A DNA stretch of 64,000 nt from Anaerolineales bacterium (GTDB taxonomy: Bacteria > Chloroflexota > Anaerolineae > 4572-78 > J111). Below the pieces are notes generated by a model. That model was not told where the DNA came from. It did not search any database and saw only the letters and a list, made by a program, of their open reading frames with translations. The stretch spans positions 124,001 through 188,000 of the forward strand of contig JACKAU010000016.1 in the NCBI GenBank assembly GCA_020634855.1, read 5' to 3'. Positions within the stretch are counted from its first letter, which is position 1. Each line of letters opens with the position of its first letter. Position numbers and translations under genes: made by a program. Of this stretch, positions 18,028 through 26,306 are shown piece by piece.

Positions 18028-18876
18028 TCAGTTTTGAACGCGATTGAGCCACGCGGTCTGCCCCGACAGTTCACGCATCGTAGCCAGGTAGTGCTCCTCA
18101 GAGGTTGACCACCTGAGTTGGGCCATCTCCTCCGCATCGGGGCCGGCCACGTAGCGCAGGCGGGAAGAGGGGTCGCCGGCGGCGGTGAAGATCGTCGCGG
18201 CCACCTGCTCTTCGTCGGCATCGTCAAAGGGATAATCCATCATGGCCTGCATGATATGATCGAAGTAGGGCTTGTAGGCCGGCGGCATGGGGATATCCTG
18301 CAATGTCTCCAGGGTACTCTTGGCGAAGTTGGTGGTGCGCATCGCACCCGGCTCCACCAGCTTTATGCGGATGTTCTGCGACTCAAGCTCATAGGATAGG
18401 GCCTCCGACAGTCCTTCCAGGGCGTGCTTGGTGGCCACGTAGATCGACAGGAGCGGCGCTGCCGCCAAGCCGACCGCCGAGCTAATATTAACAAAGACAC
18501 CGCCGCCTTGCGTGCGGAACCGGGGAGTCATGGCCCGGATGACATTGATCGGGCCGAAGACATTCGTCTCAAATATCCCGCGAATGGTTTCTGGTGGCGT
18601 CGCCTCAAGTATGGTGACGGTACTGATGCCCGCATTGTTGACGACGACATCAATTTGACCAAACCGGGCCATGCCGGCGGCAATGGCCGCCTCGATGCTG
18701 GCGACATCGGTGACATCGAGGGCGGTCACCAGGATATGATCGGGGTAATCGGCCGCGAGGCTGTGGTCTGGTTTGCGCATGGTGGCTACAACATTCCAGC
18801 CTTCAGCGGCGAACTTTTTCGCTGCGGTCCGGCCCAGGCCGGTCGAGCAGCCGGTAATCAAAACTGTTTTACTCAT
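18028..18876 (-). CDS. Classical SDR oxidoreductase
   Basis: 282 residues with the classical short-chain dehydrogenase pattern: TGCSTGLG at 8-15 for NADP binding (Arg34 region VVATMRKPD), DVTDVASIEAA, NNAGIST near 86-92, the catalytic Ser in VNISSAVGLA, and the active-site YVATK near 155-159. The C-terminus has VEPGAMRTTNF. It reduces or oxidises a carbonyl or hydroxyl group; the substrate is not predictable. It is divergent from the AraC-type gene at 19011 with only 134 bases between, so that regulator probably controls it. Confidence 0.9.
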   Translation of the reverse strand: MSKTVLITGCSTGLGRTAAKKFAAEGWNVVATMRKPDHSLAADYPDHILVTALDVTDVASIEAAIAAGMARFGQIDVVVNNAGISTVTILEATPPETIRGIFETNVFGPINVIRAMTPRFRTQGGGVFVNISSAVGLAAAPLLSIYVATKHALEGLSEALSYELESQNIRIKLVEPGAMRTTNFAKSTLETLQDIPMPPAYKPYFDHIMQAMMDYPFDDADEEQVAATIFTAAGDPSSRLRYVAGPDAEEMAQLRWSTSEEHYLATMRELSGQTAWLNRVQN

Positions 18877-18967
18877 CAGATAGTTCCTTTGTAATGATGG
18901 TGGAGTTAGTAGAGATGATATGCAGTATAAGCGATGTGGTTTGGATTGTAAATAACGAAAAATCCAG

Positions 18968-18983
18968 CGATCATTATTGATCG
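18968..18983. promoter_or_regulatory. Palindromic operator candidate (CGATCA-TTAT-TGATCG)
   Basis: A perfect inverted repeat with 6-base arms and a 4-base spacer lies between the divergent SDR and AraC-type genes. Its right arm overlaps the -35 element of the AraC-type promoter. A protein bound here could block that promoter, which is inference. Confidence 0.6.
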
Positions 18984-19004
18984 TCTCAATTTTTGTGCTA
19001 TACT
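18977..19004 (+). promoter_or_regulatory. Sigma-70 promoter of the AraC-type gene; leaderless start
   Basis: TTGATC (18977-18982), a 16-base spacer, then TATACT (18999-19004). The ATG at 19011 is where transcription would start (6-7 bases after the -10), so the mRNA would have no leader and no Shine-Dalgarno. Confidence 0.65.
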
Positions 19005-19010
19005 CCTTCT

Positions 19011-19946
19011 ATGGATCCATTAACCGACCTTATCTCCCTTTTGCGGCCTCGAACCGCCCTACTCGGCAGCCTACTGGGGACAGGCCAATGGGGGGTCCGT
19101 TCCCCCTACTACCCAGACCCCAGCTTTTTTCTGGTGACCGAGGGCGCCTGCTGGTTTCAGCAGGATGATGGCGACCCAATTCACTTGTGCCAGGGTGACT
19201 ATCTCCTGGTTGCGCGCCCGCTGTCAGCCACTTTTGTCAGCCATCCGGGCGTCGAAACCGTTCTGACCGATGCCGCCTTCAAAGCCTTGCATGGCGATGA
19301 CTTCACCATCGGCGATGGCTCGAACGGCGCGTGCACCACCCATGTGATTGGCGGCCTGTTTCTGTGTGATCCGACGAATGTCACGCTTCTGACCGGGCTG
19401 CTCCCGCCAACCATCCATATTCAATCCTCGGCAGGTATAACTGACCGGTTACGCAGCATTATCGCCATCATCACCGAAGAGACTCGTTCCGAGTGGCTGG
19501 GGAAAGACCTGATTTTGTCCCGCTTGGTCGAAATTATGCTGATCGAGGCCCTGCGCCGCCAAAGTAGCGAACAAAAGCCGCCGGTAAAAGGTCTACTGGC
19601 CGGTCTGGCCGATCCCCAACTGGCCTCGGCCCTGCGGCAGATCCATGCGGATGTGGGGCGAGCCTGGACGATTGCCGAACTGGCCGCGAGCGTCGGCATG
19701 TCTCGCTCGTCCTTTGCGCGCCATTTTACCGCGGCCGTCGGCGCCGCCCCGGTCGAATACCTGCTGGAATGGCGAATGGCTCTGGCCAAAGATGCGCTGC
19801 TACACGGTAATAAGCCGTTGACCGAGATCGCCTTCGACATTGGCTATCAATCGGCCAGCGCCTTTAGCACCGCCTTCAGCCGAATTGTAGGCTGCTCACC
19901 GACCCAATATGTCACGGAGGTCGCGCGCGAAAAGGCGGGCCGTTAG
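19011..19946 (+). CDS. AraC-family transcriptional regulator with cupin domain
   Basis: About 311 residues from the ATG at 19011 (MDPLTDLISLLRPRTALLG). The N-terminal cupin (AraC-type ligand-binding, Cupin_6-like) covers about 1-190, with SFFLVTEGACWF and CQGDYLLVARPL. The C-terminal double helix-turn-helix includes WTIAELAASVGMSRSSFARH and PLTEIAFDIGYQSASAFSTA, the hallmark second HTH. It is divergent from the SDR gene and likely regulates it and itself in response to a small molecule. The start is chosen because the promoter -10 ends seven bases before it. Confidence 0.88.
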   Translation: MDPLTDLISLLRPRTALLGSLLGTGQWGVRSPYYPDPSFFLVTEGACWFQQDDGDPIHLCQGDYLLVARPLSATFVSHPGVETVLTDAAFKALHGDDFTIGDGSNGACTTHVIGGLFLCDPTNVTLLTGLLPPTIHIQSSAGITDRLRSIIAIITEETRSEWLGKDLILSRLVEIMLIEALRRQSSEQKPPVKGLLAGLADPQLASALRQIHADVGRAWTIAELAASVGMSRSSFARHFTAAVGAAPVEYLLEWRMALAKDALLHGNKPLTEIAFDIGYQSASAFSTAFSRIVGCSPTQYVTEVAREKAGR

Positions 19947-19999
19947 CTTGCGCGCTAACCGGAATTATCGGCCGAGAAAACATCTATGAGATTGACCAA

Positions 20000-20578
20000 A
20001 TGACGTTACCTTTAGAAACACCCCGTTTGCGCCTACGCGCCTTCCAAATGGAAGATGCTGCCGATTTTGCCGCCTACCGCTCTGACCCCCTGGTCGCTCG
20101 ATACCAAGGCTGGCAGGCTCCTTTTAGTCTCGACCAGGCCCATGAGTTTATTGCCGAAATGCAGACGACTCGCCCCGGCATCCCTGATGAGTGGTATCAA
20201 ATCGCCATCGAACTCAAACAGGATGGCCGCTTGATCGGCGATTGCGCTTTTTACATTTTGCCGGAAGATGGCCAACAGGCGGAAATTGGTTTTACCTTGA
20301 CCCGCGCCTATCAGGGCCAAGGCTTGGCCACCGAGGCAGTGACCCGCTTGATCGATTATTTGTTTGACACCTTTCAGCTTCACCGTCTGCGCGCGCTGTG
20401 CGATGTCGATAATCGGGCTTCAAGTCGATTGTTGGAAAGAGTGGGCATGCGCCGAGAAGCCCATTTTATCGAAAATTTTTGGTCAAAAGGTGAATGGCGC
20501 AGTGAATATGGGTATGGCCTCTTACGGCGGGAACGGAATAACTCTACCAAGGATCACCCTATCCTACCAGAAGCCTAA
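20000..20578 (+). CDS. GNAT acetyltransferase (RimJ/RimL-like)
   Basis: 192 residues. TPRLRLRAFQMEDAADFAAY is the usual N-terminus of RimJ/RimL-like GNATs. The acetyl-CoA loop is present as TRAYQGQGLATEAVTRLIDY and is followed by HRLRALCDVDNRASSRLLE, RVGMRREAHFI and WSKGEWRSEYGYGLL. It transfers an acetyl group to an amine, such as a protein N-terminus or a small molecule. It is followed after 72 bases by the E2-type gene on the same strand. Confidence 0.88.
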   Translation: MTLPLETPRLRLRAFQMEDAADFAAYRSDPLVARYQGWQAPFSLDQAHEFIAEMQTTRPGIPDEWYQIAIELKQDGRLIGDCAFYILPEDGQQAEIGFTLTRAYQGQGLATEAVTRLIDYLFDTFQLHRLRALCDVDNRASSRLLERVGMRREAHFIENFWSKGEWRSEYGYGLLRRERNNSTKDHPILPEA

Positions 20579-20650
20579 CGGACTCGGCTCGCGGCAGGTG
20601 AAGGAGATGTTAACCGGAATGGAAACTAATTAAGATTGAAGAGGGATTCT

Positions 20651-21481
20651 ATGGATGATATCGGCGTCTATGAAGAGCGGAGATTCCCAGAATTTCGTCA
20701 TCCAACTCTGGATACACTGGACTTGGGTCAACAAAAGCATCATATTCCCCTTTTGCTAGAGGTGGATGTCACTGAGGCTCGGGCGTATATGCATGAGTTC
20801 AAAACCCAAACGGGGGAGAGCCTTTCCTTTACGGGTTGGGTAATGAAGTGCATCGGTCAGGCCGTGAGCGAGCACAAATATATCCAAGCCATGCGCAAAG
20901 GCCGCAAGCGCCTTATTATTTTTGACGATGTGGATATCTCCATTGTGGTGGAACGCTCGGTTGGTCACAGTGGCCATGCTTCAGAAACACTCCCCATGCC
21001 TTACATTGTGAGGCGGGCTAATGAGAAGACGGTCAATGCGATCAATGACGAGATACGAGCCGCCCAAGCCGAGTCGCTTGGCGCAGGCGAGGTCCAACTT
21101 GGCGCACGTCGCAAGGCCTATCTGACCAAGGCCTTCACGATAATGCCCCGGTTTATGAGAAATCTACTTGTCTGGCGAAGATTGACGAACGATCCCCTTT
21201 TTGCCAAGAAAGCGATGGGAACGGTGGTGGTGACATCTGTGGGCAGCCCTGGCCGATATAGCGGCTATGGGTGGGCCATTCCGATAGGTATCCATCCGCT
21301 GGTTTTTGCACTGGGCAGCATTGCTAAGAAACCTGGTGTTGTCGGCGAGACGGTCGCCATCCGAGAATATCTGAGTATGACCGTTCTGTTTGATCACGAT
21401 GTAACGGATGGCGCGCCTGTGTTTCGCTTTATTCAGCGTTTAAACGAACTACTTGAGAACGGTTATGGTCTCGACAAGTAA
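20651..21481 (+). CDS. Stand-alone E2-type acyltransferase domain (2-oxo acid dehydrogenase family)
   Basis: 277 residues from the ATG at 20651 (GAGGG upstream); a TTG at 20636 is less likely. It carries only the catalytic trimer domain of the dihydrolipoamide acyltransferase/chloramphenicol acetyltransferase fold: FTGWVMKCIGQAVSEHKYIQ, VDISIVVERSVG, GTVVVTSVGSPGRYSGYGW and the active-site DHDVTDGAPVFRF (His-x-x-x-Asp-Gly). No lipoyl or E1-binding domains are present, so it is not a normal E2. Similar stand-alone domains are seen in lipid or antibiotic modification; function unknown. Confidence 0.82.
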   Translation: MDDIGVYEERRFPEFRHPTLDTLDLGQQKHHIPLLLEVDVTEARAYMHEFKTQTGESLSFTGWVMKCIGQAVSEHKYIQAMRKGRKRLIIFDDVDISIVVERSVGHSGHASETLPMPYIVRRANEKTVNAINDEIRAAQAESLGAGEVQLGARRKAYLTKAFTIMPRFMRNLLVWRRLTNDPLFAKKAMGTVVVTSVGSPGRYSGYGWAIPIGIHPLVFALGSIAKKPGVVGETVAIREYLSMTVLFDHDVTDGAPVFRFIQRLNELLENGYGLDK

Positions 21482-21622
21482 GGCCGCAGCCCAGCTAACT
21501 ACAAACCTGTTCAAACTGCGCTTAATTCATCGGAGTCTAATTGGTGAAGAGCAGTACGGGAATTGGGATAAATCGCCCCCTGGCGAGCCAAGTCCGTCGA
21601 TTATTAGTGTGTGTGGGGTGCG

Positions 21623-22195
21623 ATGAGTAACTTCAAAAACCTGTGGCCCTGGCTGGCGATGGCGCTCATTTTAGCCCTATCCATCTTTTTGTTACGAAGC
21701 CAGGGCCGGTTATGGATATGCTCATGCGGCCAGGTTTATCTGTGGGTGGGCGATATTTGGAGCGCGGACAACTCACAGCACCTGCTCGATCCCTACGCTT
21801 TTACCCATCTGTTACACGGCGTCATTTTTTTCTGGCTCCTGACCTGGCTTCGACCGCAAATGCCGCTGCTGTGGCGTTTATGTATTGCCCTGGGTATTGA
21901 AGCGGCTTGGGAAGTATTTGAAAATAGCGAGATGGTCATTCAACGCTACCGTGAGACCACCGCCTCGCTGGGGTATGACGGGGATACGATTATCAATTCT
22001 GTCGGTGATATGTTGGCGATGGCCGCCGGATTTATGCTGGCCTATAAGCTGGGCTTCCGGCGCTCACTCATCCTCTTTATGGTGGTTGAACTCATCCTGC
22101 TCGTTTGGATTCGGGACAGCCTGATTCTCAATATTATTATGCTCATTTATCCCATCGACGCCATAAAACAGTGGCAACTGGGTCTGGCCCCATAG
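21623..22195 (+). CDS. DUF2585 membrane protein
   Basis: About 190 residues from the ATG at 21623 (MSNFKNLWPW). Membrane segments lie at about 8-26, 55-75 (THLLHGVIFFWLLTWL), 80-95, 130-145 and 153-185. The pattern WICSCGQVYLWVGDIWSADNS, the Cys pair, HxxHG and the EAAWEVFENS segment fit DUF2585 (UPF0314). No biochemical role is known. It stands alone, convergent with the broken permease. Confidence 0.8.
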   Translation: MSNFKNLWPWLAMALILALSIFLLRSQGRLWICSCGQVYLWVGDIWSADNSQHLLDPYAFTHLLHGVIFFWLLTWLRPQMPLLWRLCIALGIEAAWEVFENSEMVIQRYRETTASLGYDGDTIINSVGDMLAMAAGFMLAYKLGFRRSLILFMVVELILLVWIRDSLILNIIMLIYPIDAIKQWQLGLAP

Positions 22196-22213
22196 ATATA
22201 TAGTCGTTGACCT

Positions 22214-24637
22214 TTATTCCTGGTACATTAAACTCTCACGCACGCTGATGGTGGTGGCGCTTCGAGCCGGCAGCCAACTGGCGACTATCGACAAAACAGT
22301 GACGATAATCAACCAGTACAGCCCGCCCATTTCAGAGTATTGATAGACAATTTCACTCATGACGATGACGCCCAAGGCTTTACTCATCAACCAACTGGCC
22401 GGCACACTCAGCGGCAGGGCAATGCTCCAACTGAGCAGGCCCAGGGTCAGCCCTTCGCCAATGAACAAAGTGGCAATGGTCAAGGTTGAGGCCCCAATGG
22501 CCCGCATCACTCCAATCTCGCGCCGTCGCTCCAACACATTAATCGATAACACCCCACCAAGTGCGATGCTGCCGACAATAGCCATGATGACGGCCATCGT
22601 CCCCAATAAGCCGACAATAATGCTAATGTCCTGACTGGCCAGTTTGATCATATCCTGCACCGTGTTGGCGTCATAGAAGACTGACCCGGTGCTGACCTTC
22701 ATCTGGTGAGCCTCGAAGTAGGACTTTAACCCCTCGGCGCTCGCGGTTTGCGCGCCGGCATCGTGATGGGTTAGCCTAACCATGACGGTGTTAGCCTTAT
22801 TGACGCTGTGGGTTTCCCGCAGCAGCGTCTCGCGTGGGACCAAGGCCGATTGCGGCGTCATGGCATCGAAGACCAGGCCGACCACCTGCCAGTCGGAGTC
22901 GCCTTTAACGCCGAGGTCCAACGTGATCCAATCGCCCACGGTTACGCCCGCTTTTTCGGCCAACTGCTGGTTGAGGACCACGGCACGGGTATCCTCCGGC
23001 TCGAGCCATCGACCGGCGCGCAGCTCAGGGGCCGTACAGGGTGGTGGGCAGCGGCACCCCAAAGACGATGGCTGTTTTATCGCTGTTGGACTTCTTGGCC
23101 TGGGTCGCCGGCCGGATCGAAGCCTCATCGATAGCCCACATCTCTACCGCCTTGATGTCTGGGTAAGCCTCGGTTAGCGTTTCCACCTGGCTAATGCGTT
23201 GTTTATCCTCAAAGGTCAGGGTTACATCGAATTTATAGATCGATTGTAATAAATCCCCATACGTATAATTGAGCGACTTCTCGGCCGACATCACCGTCAT
23301 AAAAATCACGCCGCTGCCGGTTAGCGTCAGTAGGGTCAAGATGACGCGCTTCTTATTACGGAAGGTGTTGCTAATCATCAGGCCCAGTTTGAGCGGCATA
23401 AATTTGAATCGGACCAGCAGCTTTTCCAATAAGCCGGCGGCGCCGCCCACGCCATAGCTGCTAATCGCTTCGCGCACCGTAATATGCGCACCGGCCAGTA
23501 CCGGCAGCATGGCGGTCAGGAGGGGCGCCAGCAGCGCAATCACAATTTGGGTCGCCACGGCGATGGGGGAAACCTGAAATGGGCCGGGGATGATGCCAAA
23601 AATCGTTAGGAAAGAGGCGTAAAGCTCATACGCCAGGATGGCGCCCAGCGGCAAAGCAATCACCAAGGCTAACCCGCCATAGATCAGCACGCTGATCAAA
23701 TAGATGGCCAATATTTGCCACCCCTGAGCGCCGATGGCCTTCATCATGCCAATCTGTCGGGTTTGCTGGCTGATGAGCGCCGTCATCGTGGTAAAGACCA
23801 GGAGCAAGCCCAATATCAGGGATAGAAAGGCCATCGCCACCAGGACAAAATTTAAGCCATCAATCGATTCGTGGAACGGATGCTGGTTGGGATCGGTGAT
23901 GGCTTTGCCAAAAGGTCGCCGGCGCCTTTTGACTCGACCCCCTCTTTTTAAGGCGGTCCTGGATGCGATTGGCCAAATCAGCCACCTCGGTTTCGTCAAA
24001 CGACGCGGCGGTTACCCGCACAATACTAAACCCTGACTGGCCGGTTAGCTCGGCGAAGTGGCTGCGGGTGGTGTAAAGGTGGGATTTCCGCCATAGCTGG
24101 GGGCATCAGCAGTTGGTTAAATATCACCCCATTCAACGCCACCGGCCGCACCCGGTCACCAATTACGGTGTCGTTATCAATCTCAAGATAAACCGTGTCG
24201 CCGGCCTGAAGGTTGTAGCCGGTTTCAACGCCCATTTGCTTATAGGCAGGCCACTGACCGCTTCGCAGCTCCAGGCGGTTGAGCTTGAGATCATGGTAAT
24301 CGTCGCGGGCGATCAGATGCGCGGCGGCCCAAGCGTCATCCGGGCTGCGTCGCCATTTGATGTCGGGGGCTGACATCTCGCCTTCGACCTCAACCACCCC
24401 CCGCATTGATTTGATCGAGTCTAACATCGGCTGGTCAATCGGGGGGTCAAGTTCAAGCGAAATCATCGCCGGGGAAGAGCTGCGCCAGGCTTCTCGGATG
24501 CCCACGCCCATCAACTCGTTCGCGCCCAACGTCATCCCGACCGCCAACGCCCCGACGGCAATTGTTAACACCAATTGAATAGTACGTCGCTTGTTTTGCC
24601 ATAGATCATTCCAGATTTTGTAGCGGATGACTCCCAT
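22214..24637 (-). pseudogene. ABC permease of FtsX/MacB type with several frameshifts
   Basis: The reading frame from 24637 (MGVIRYKIWNDLWQNKRRTI) is broken by single-base losses near 24095 and 24080, then near 23915 and 23030. The pieces together cover a full protein of about 800 residues. It has an N-terminal helix, a large soluble loop, FtsX domains (MKAIGAQGWQILAIYL, ISNTFRNKKRVI, GVMRAIGASTLTIATL) and an end WLPARSATTISVRESL. It is a paralogue of the intact 29770 permease. It lies directly downstream of the TetR-type gene and a palindromic operator. Either it is decayed, or several sequencing indels fell here. Confidence 0.8.
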
Positions 24638-24651
24638 ATTGCCACCTCAAT

Positions 24652-24679
24652 CATTTACTTACCGTTTAGTAAGTAAATG
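24652..24679. promoter_or_regulatory. TetR-type operator 1 (CATTTACTTAC-CGTTTA-GTAAGTAAATG)
   Basis: A perfect inverted repeat with 11-base arms, 14 bases upstream of the broken permease start and 10 bases after the TetR-type stop. It shares the half-site ACTTAC with the second operator at 25312. Confidence 0.75.
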
Positions 24680-24689
24680 GCAAAAAAAA

Positions 24690-25292
24690 TTAGCTAGCGA
24701 TACCCAACCAGGTATTCTCAAACATCTGTTGACTCATGGTTCCCAAATCGGTGGTCGTATTAAAGATACTCATTAAAAAGGCCCCTTCCATGACAGCCGA
24801 TAATTGAAACGCAAATGCCTCTGGGTGAAGGTCGGGACGAATTTCCCCATTAGCCTGGGCCGCTTTTATTTTTTCAGTCATCATGTTGATAAACTGCGTG
24901 TAAAATGTATCGATCCGCAGCCTAACTTCGGGGAAGAGTTTTATGCCTTCAAACATGAGCATATAGGTATGGAACTCCAATGAGTTGCTACCGCTTGCGC
25001 CGGTGAGTGCGGCCATTGTCCCTTTTACATCACTAAGCATCCCAAACATCATTCGGAGCATCTCCTGAATAGACGCATCCGCCTCGATGATGGCTAAGGT
25101 CGATTTTTCCAACTCGGTTAGAAAGCCATTAACCACGGCCAAAAATAACGTTTCTTTATTCTCAAAATGGTAGTAGATGGCCGGCTTGGTAATGCCGATT
25201 TGTTTGGCAATATCCGTCAGCGATGTTCTTTCGTACCCATTGTTGATGAATAGCTCAAAGGCGACTGAGATGATTTGTTGTTTGGTGTCCAT
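24690..25292 (-). CDS. TetR-family repressor
   Basis: 200 residues. The N-terminal helix-turn-helix is clear: QQIISVAFELFINNGYERTS, LTDIAKQIGITKPAIYYHFE, NKETLFLAVVNGF. The C-terminal helices form the ligand-binding and dimer domain (TetR_C). It reads in the same direction as, and just upstream of, the broken permease. Palindromes flank it at 24652-24679 and 25312-25325. These sites predict control of both itself and the permease; the ligand is unknown. Confidence 0.92.
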   Translation of the reverse strand: MDTKQQIISVAFELFINNGYERTSLTDIAKQIGITKPAIYYHFENKETLFLAVVNGFLTELEKSTLAIIEADASIQEMLRMMFGMLSDVKGTMAALTGASGSNSLEFHTYMLMFEGIKLFPEVRLRIDTFYTQFINMMTEKIKAAQANGEIRPDLHPEAFAFQLSAVMEGAFLMSIFNTTTDLGTMSQQMFENTWLGIAS

Positions 25293-25311
25293 TACTACCT
25301 CTAATCCACTT

Positions 25312-25325
25312 ACTTACCGGTAAGT
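25312..25325. promoter_or_regulatory. TetR-type operator 2 (ACTTACCGGTAAGT)
   Basis: A perfect 14-base palindrome 20 bases upstream of the TetR-type start, with an extra CTTA on its left. It is the site expected for autorepression. The half-site matches operator 1, but spacing differs (2 versus 6 bases between half-sites). Confidence 0.7.
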
Positions 25326-25532
25326 CAATTGTATCATGGATCGGGTGAGAGATCAAGGCGTATGAAGGATAAATTATGATCAGATTCCTCGAAAATCTTT
25401 TACGTCAGAGCTAAATGTGTTATACTTAGCCCACCTCATTTTTTCGACTTCGCCACAATCTTTGCTATTCCAACACATCGTCAGACCTTAGTATTAACAA
25501 TTGCGCTCGTAGGTTGGGACGAGACATGAGAT

Positions 25533-26199
25533 CCAACAACTCAACTAGCTGTCGAGTTTCGTGCCTCAACTAGACCTAAGGCTGAAAGTAGATACCTTAT
25601 GCCCTGGGAAGTCATTCTGACCGCAGTAGGCAGTTCAAGCTTGACTGCGATTATTATTACTATCTTGGGTCTAACTCTAGCCCAAAAATTCATCGAGCAA
25701 GGAATAGCTAGCGCCGCCCGGAACTTCGAGAGTTCGCTCATAAAGGCGGAAGATGCTTACCGAAAGGCGGTTGATTTGAACGCCCAGATTGATATTCACC
25801 TACGAGAGCAGCGCATTAAGGTATATGCTGCTATTTGGCAAGCCACCAGTATCTTGCCCCGTTGGCCGAGAGCAACGGATGTTACGTACTCCGATATCTT
25901 GCGGTTTAGTGAAACGCTGCGCTCATGGTTTTTTGCCGAACAAGGTGGGATGTGGCTATCTACCGATGCCCGGGCTGTCTATGGGGATTTACAAGAGACA
26001 ATTTGGCAAATCTTGCCGCAGCGGGCGGAAGGTGTGATTACCACAGAAGATTACGAGGCCATTCTCGCCAAATGTAGCGCCCTTAGAAAAGAACTGACGA
26101 ACGATCTGCTATCACGTCGGGCAGCGCCGAGCAATCCATTGTAATACCAGTCGCAGGGTGGACCTAAACACGAGATGCAACAATTAGCTGAGTTGTTGG
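25533..26199. repeat. Pair of inverted ~31-bp repeats flanking one gene
   Basis: CCAACAACTCAACTAGCTGT at 25533 onward matches the reverse complement of 26169-26199 at 24 of 31 positions. The two copies flank the 25599-26144 gene. They may be remnants of a mobile cassette or simply members of a common repeat. The region 25293-25598 has no other gene. Confidence 0.5.
25599..26144 (+). CDS. Membrane-anchored hypothetical protein
   Basis: 181 residues, not recognised. One N-terminal membrane helix (about 10-30, LTAIIITILGLTLAQKFIEQ) is followed by a long helical region to about 75 and a soluble helical part: KVYAAIWQATSILPRW, ETLRSWFFAEQGGMWLS and AILAKCSALRKELTND. The topology suggests a single-pass protein with a cytosolic domain. 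It lies upstream of the PFK-like gene by 162 bases, but a shared transcript is uncertain. Confidence 0.6.
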   Translation: MPWEVILTAVGSSSLTAIIITILGLTLAQKFIEQGIASAARNFESSLIKAEDAYRKAVDLNAQIDIHLREQRIKVYAAIWQATSILPRWPRATDVTYSDILRFSETLRSWFFAEQGGMWLSTDARAVYGDLQETIWQILPQRAEGVITTEDYEAILAKCSALRKELTNDLLSRRAAPSNPL

Positions 26200-26306
26200 G
26201 CTTCGTGGCTCAACCCGATCTGCGGCTACTCAAACTCTATGAACTACAAGCTTTACGAACTCTAACAGACGACCGAGATAGTTTGCCATAACAAAGGGGA
26301 GGATTT

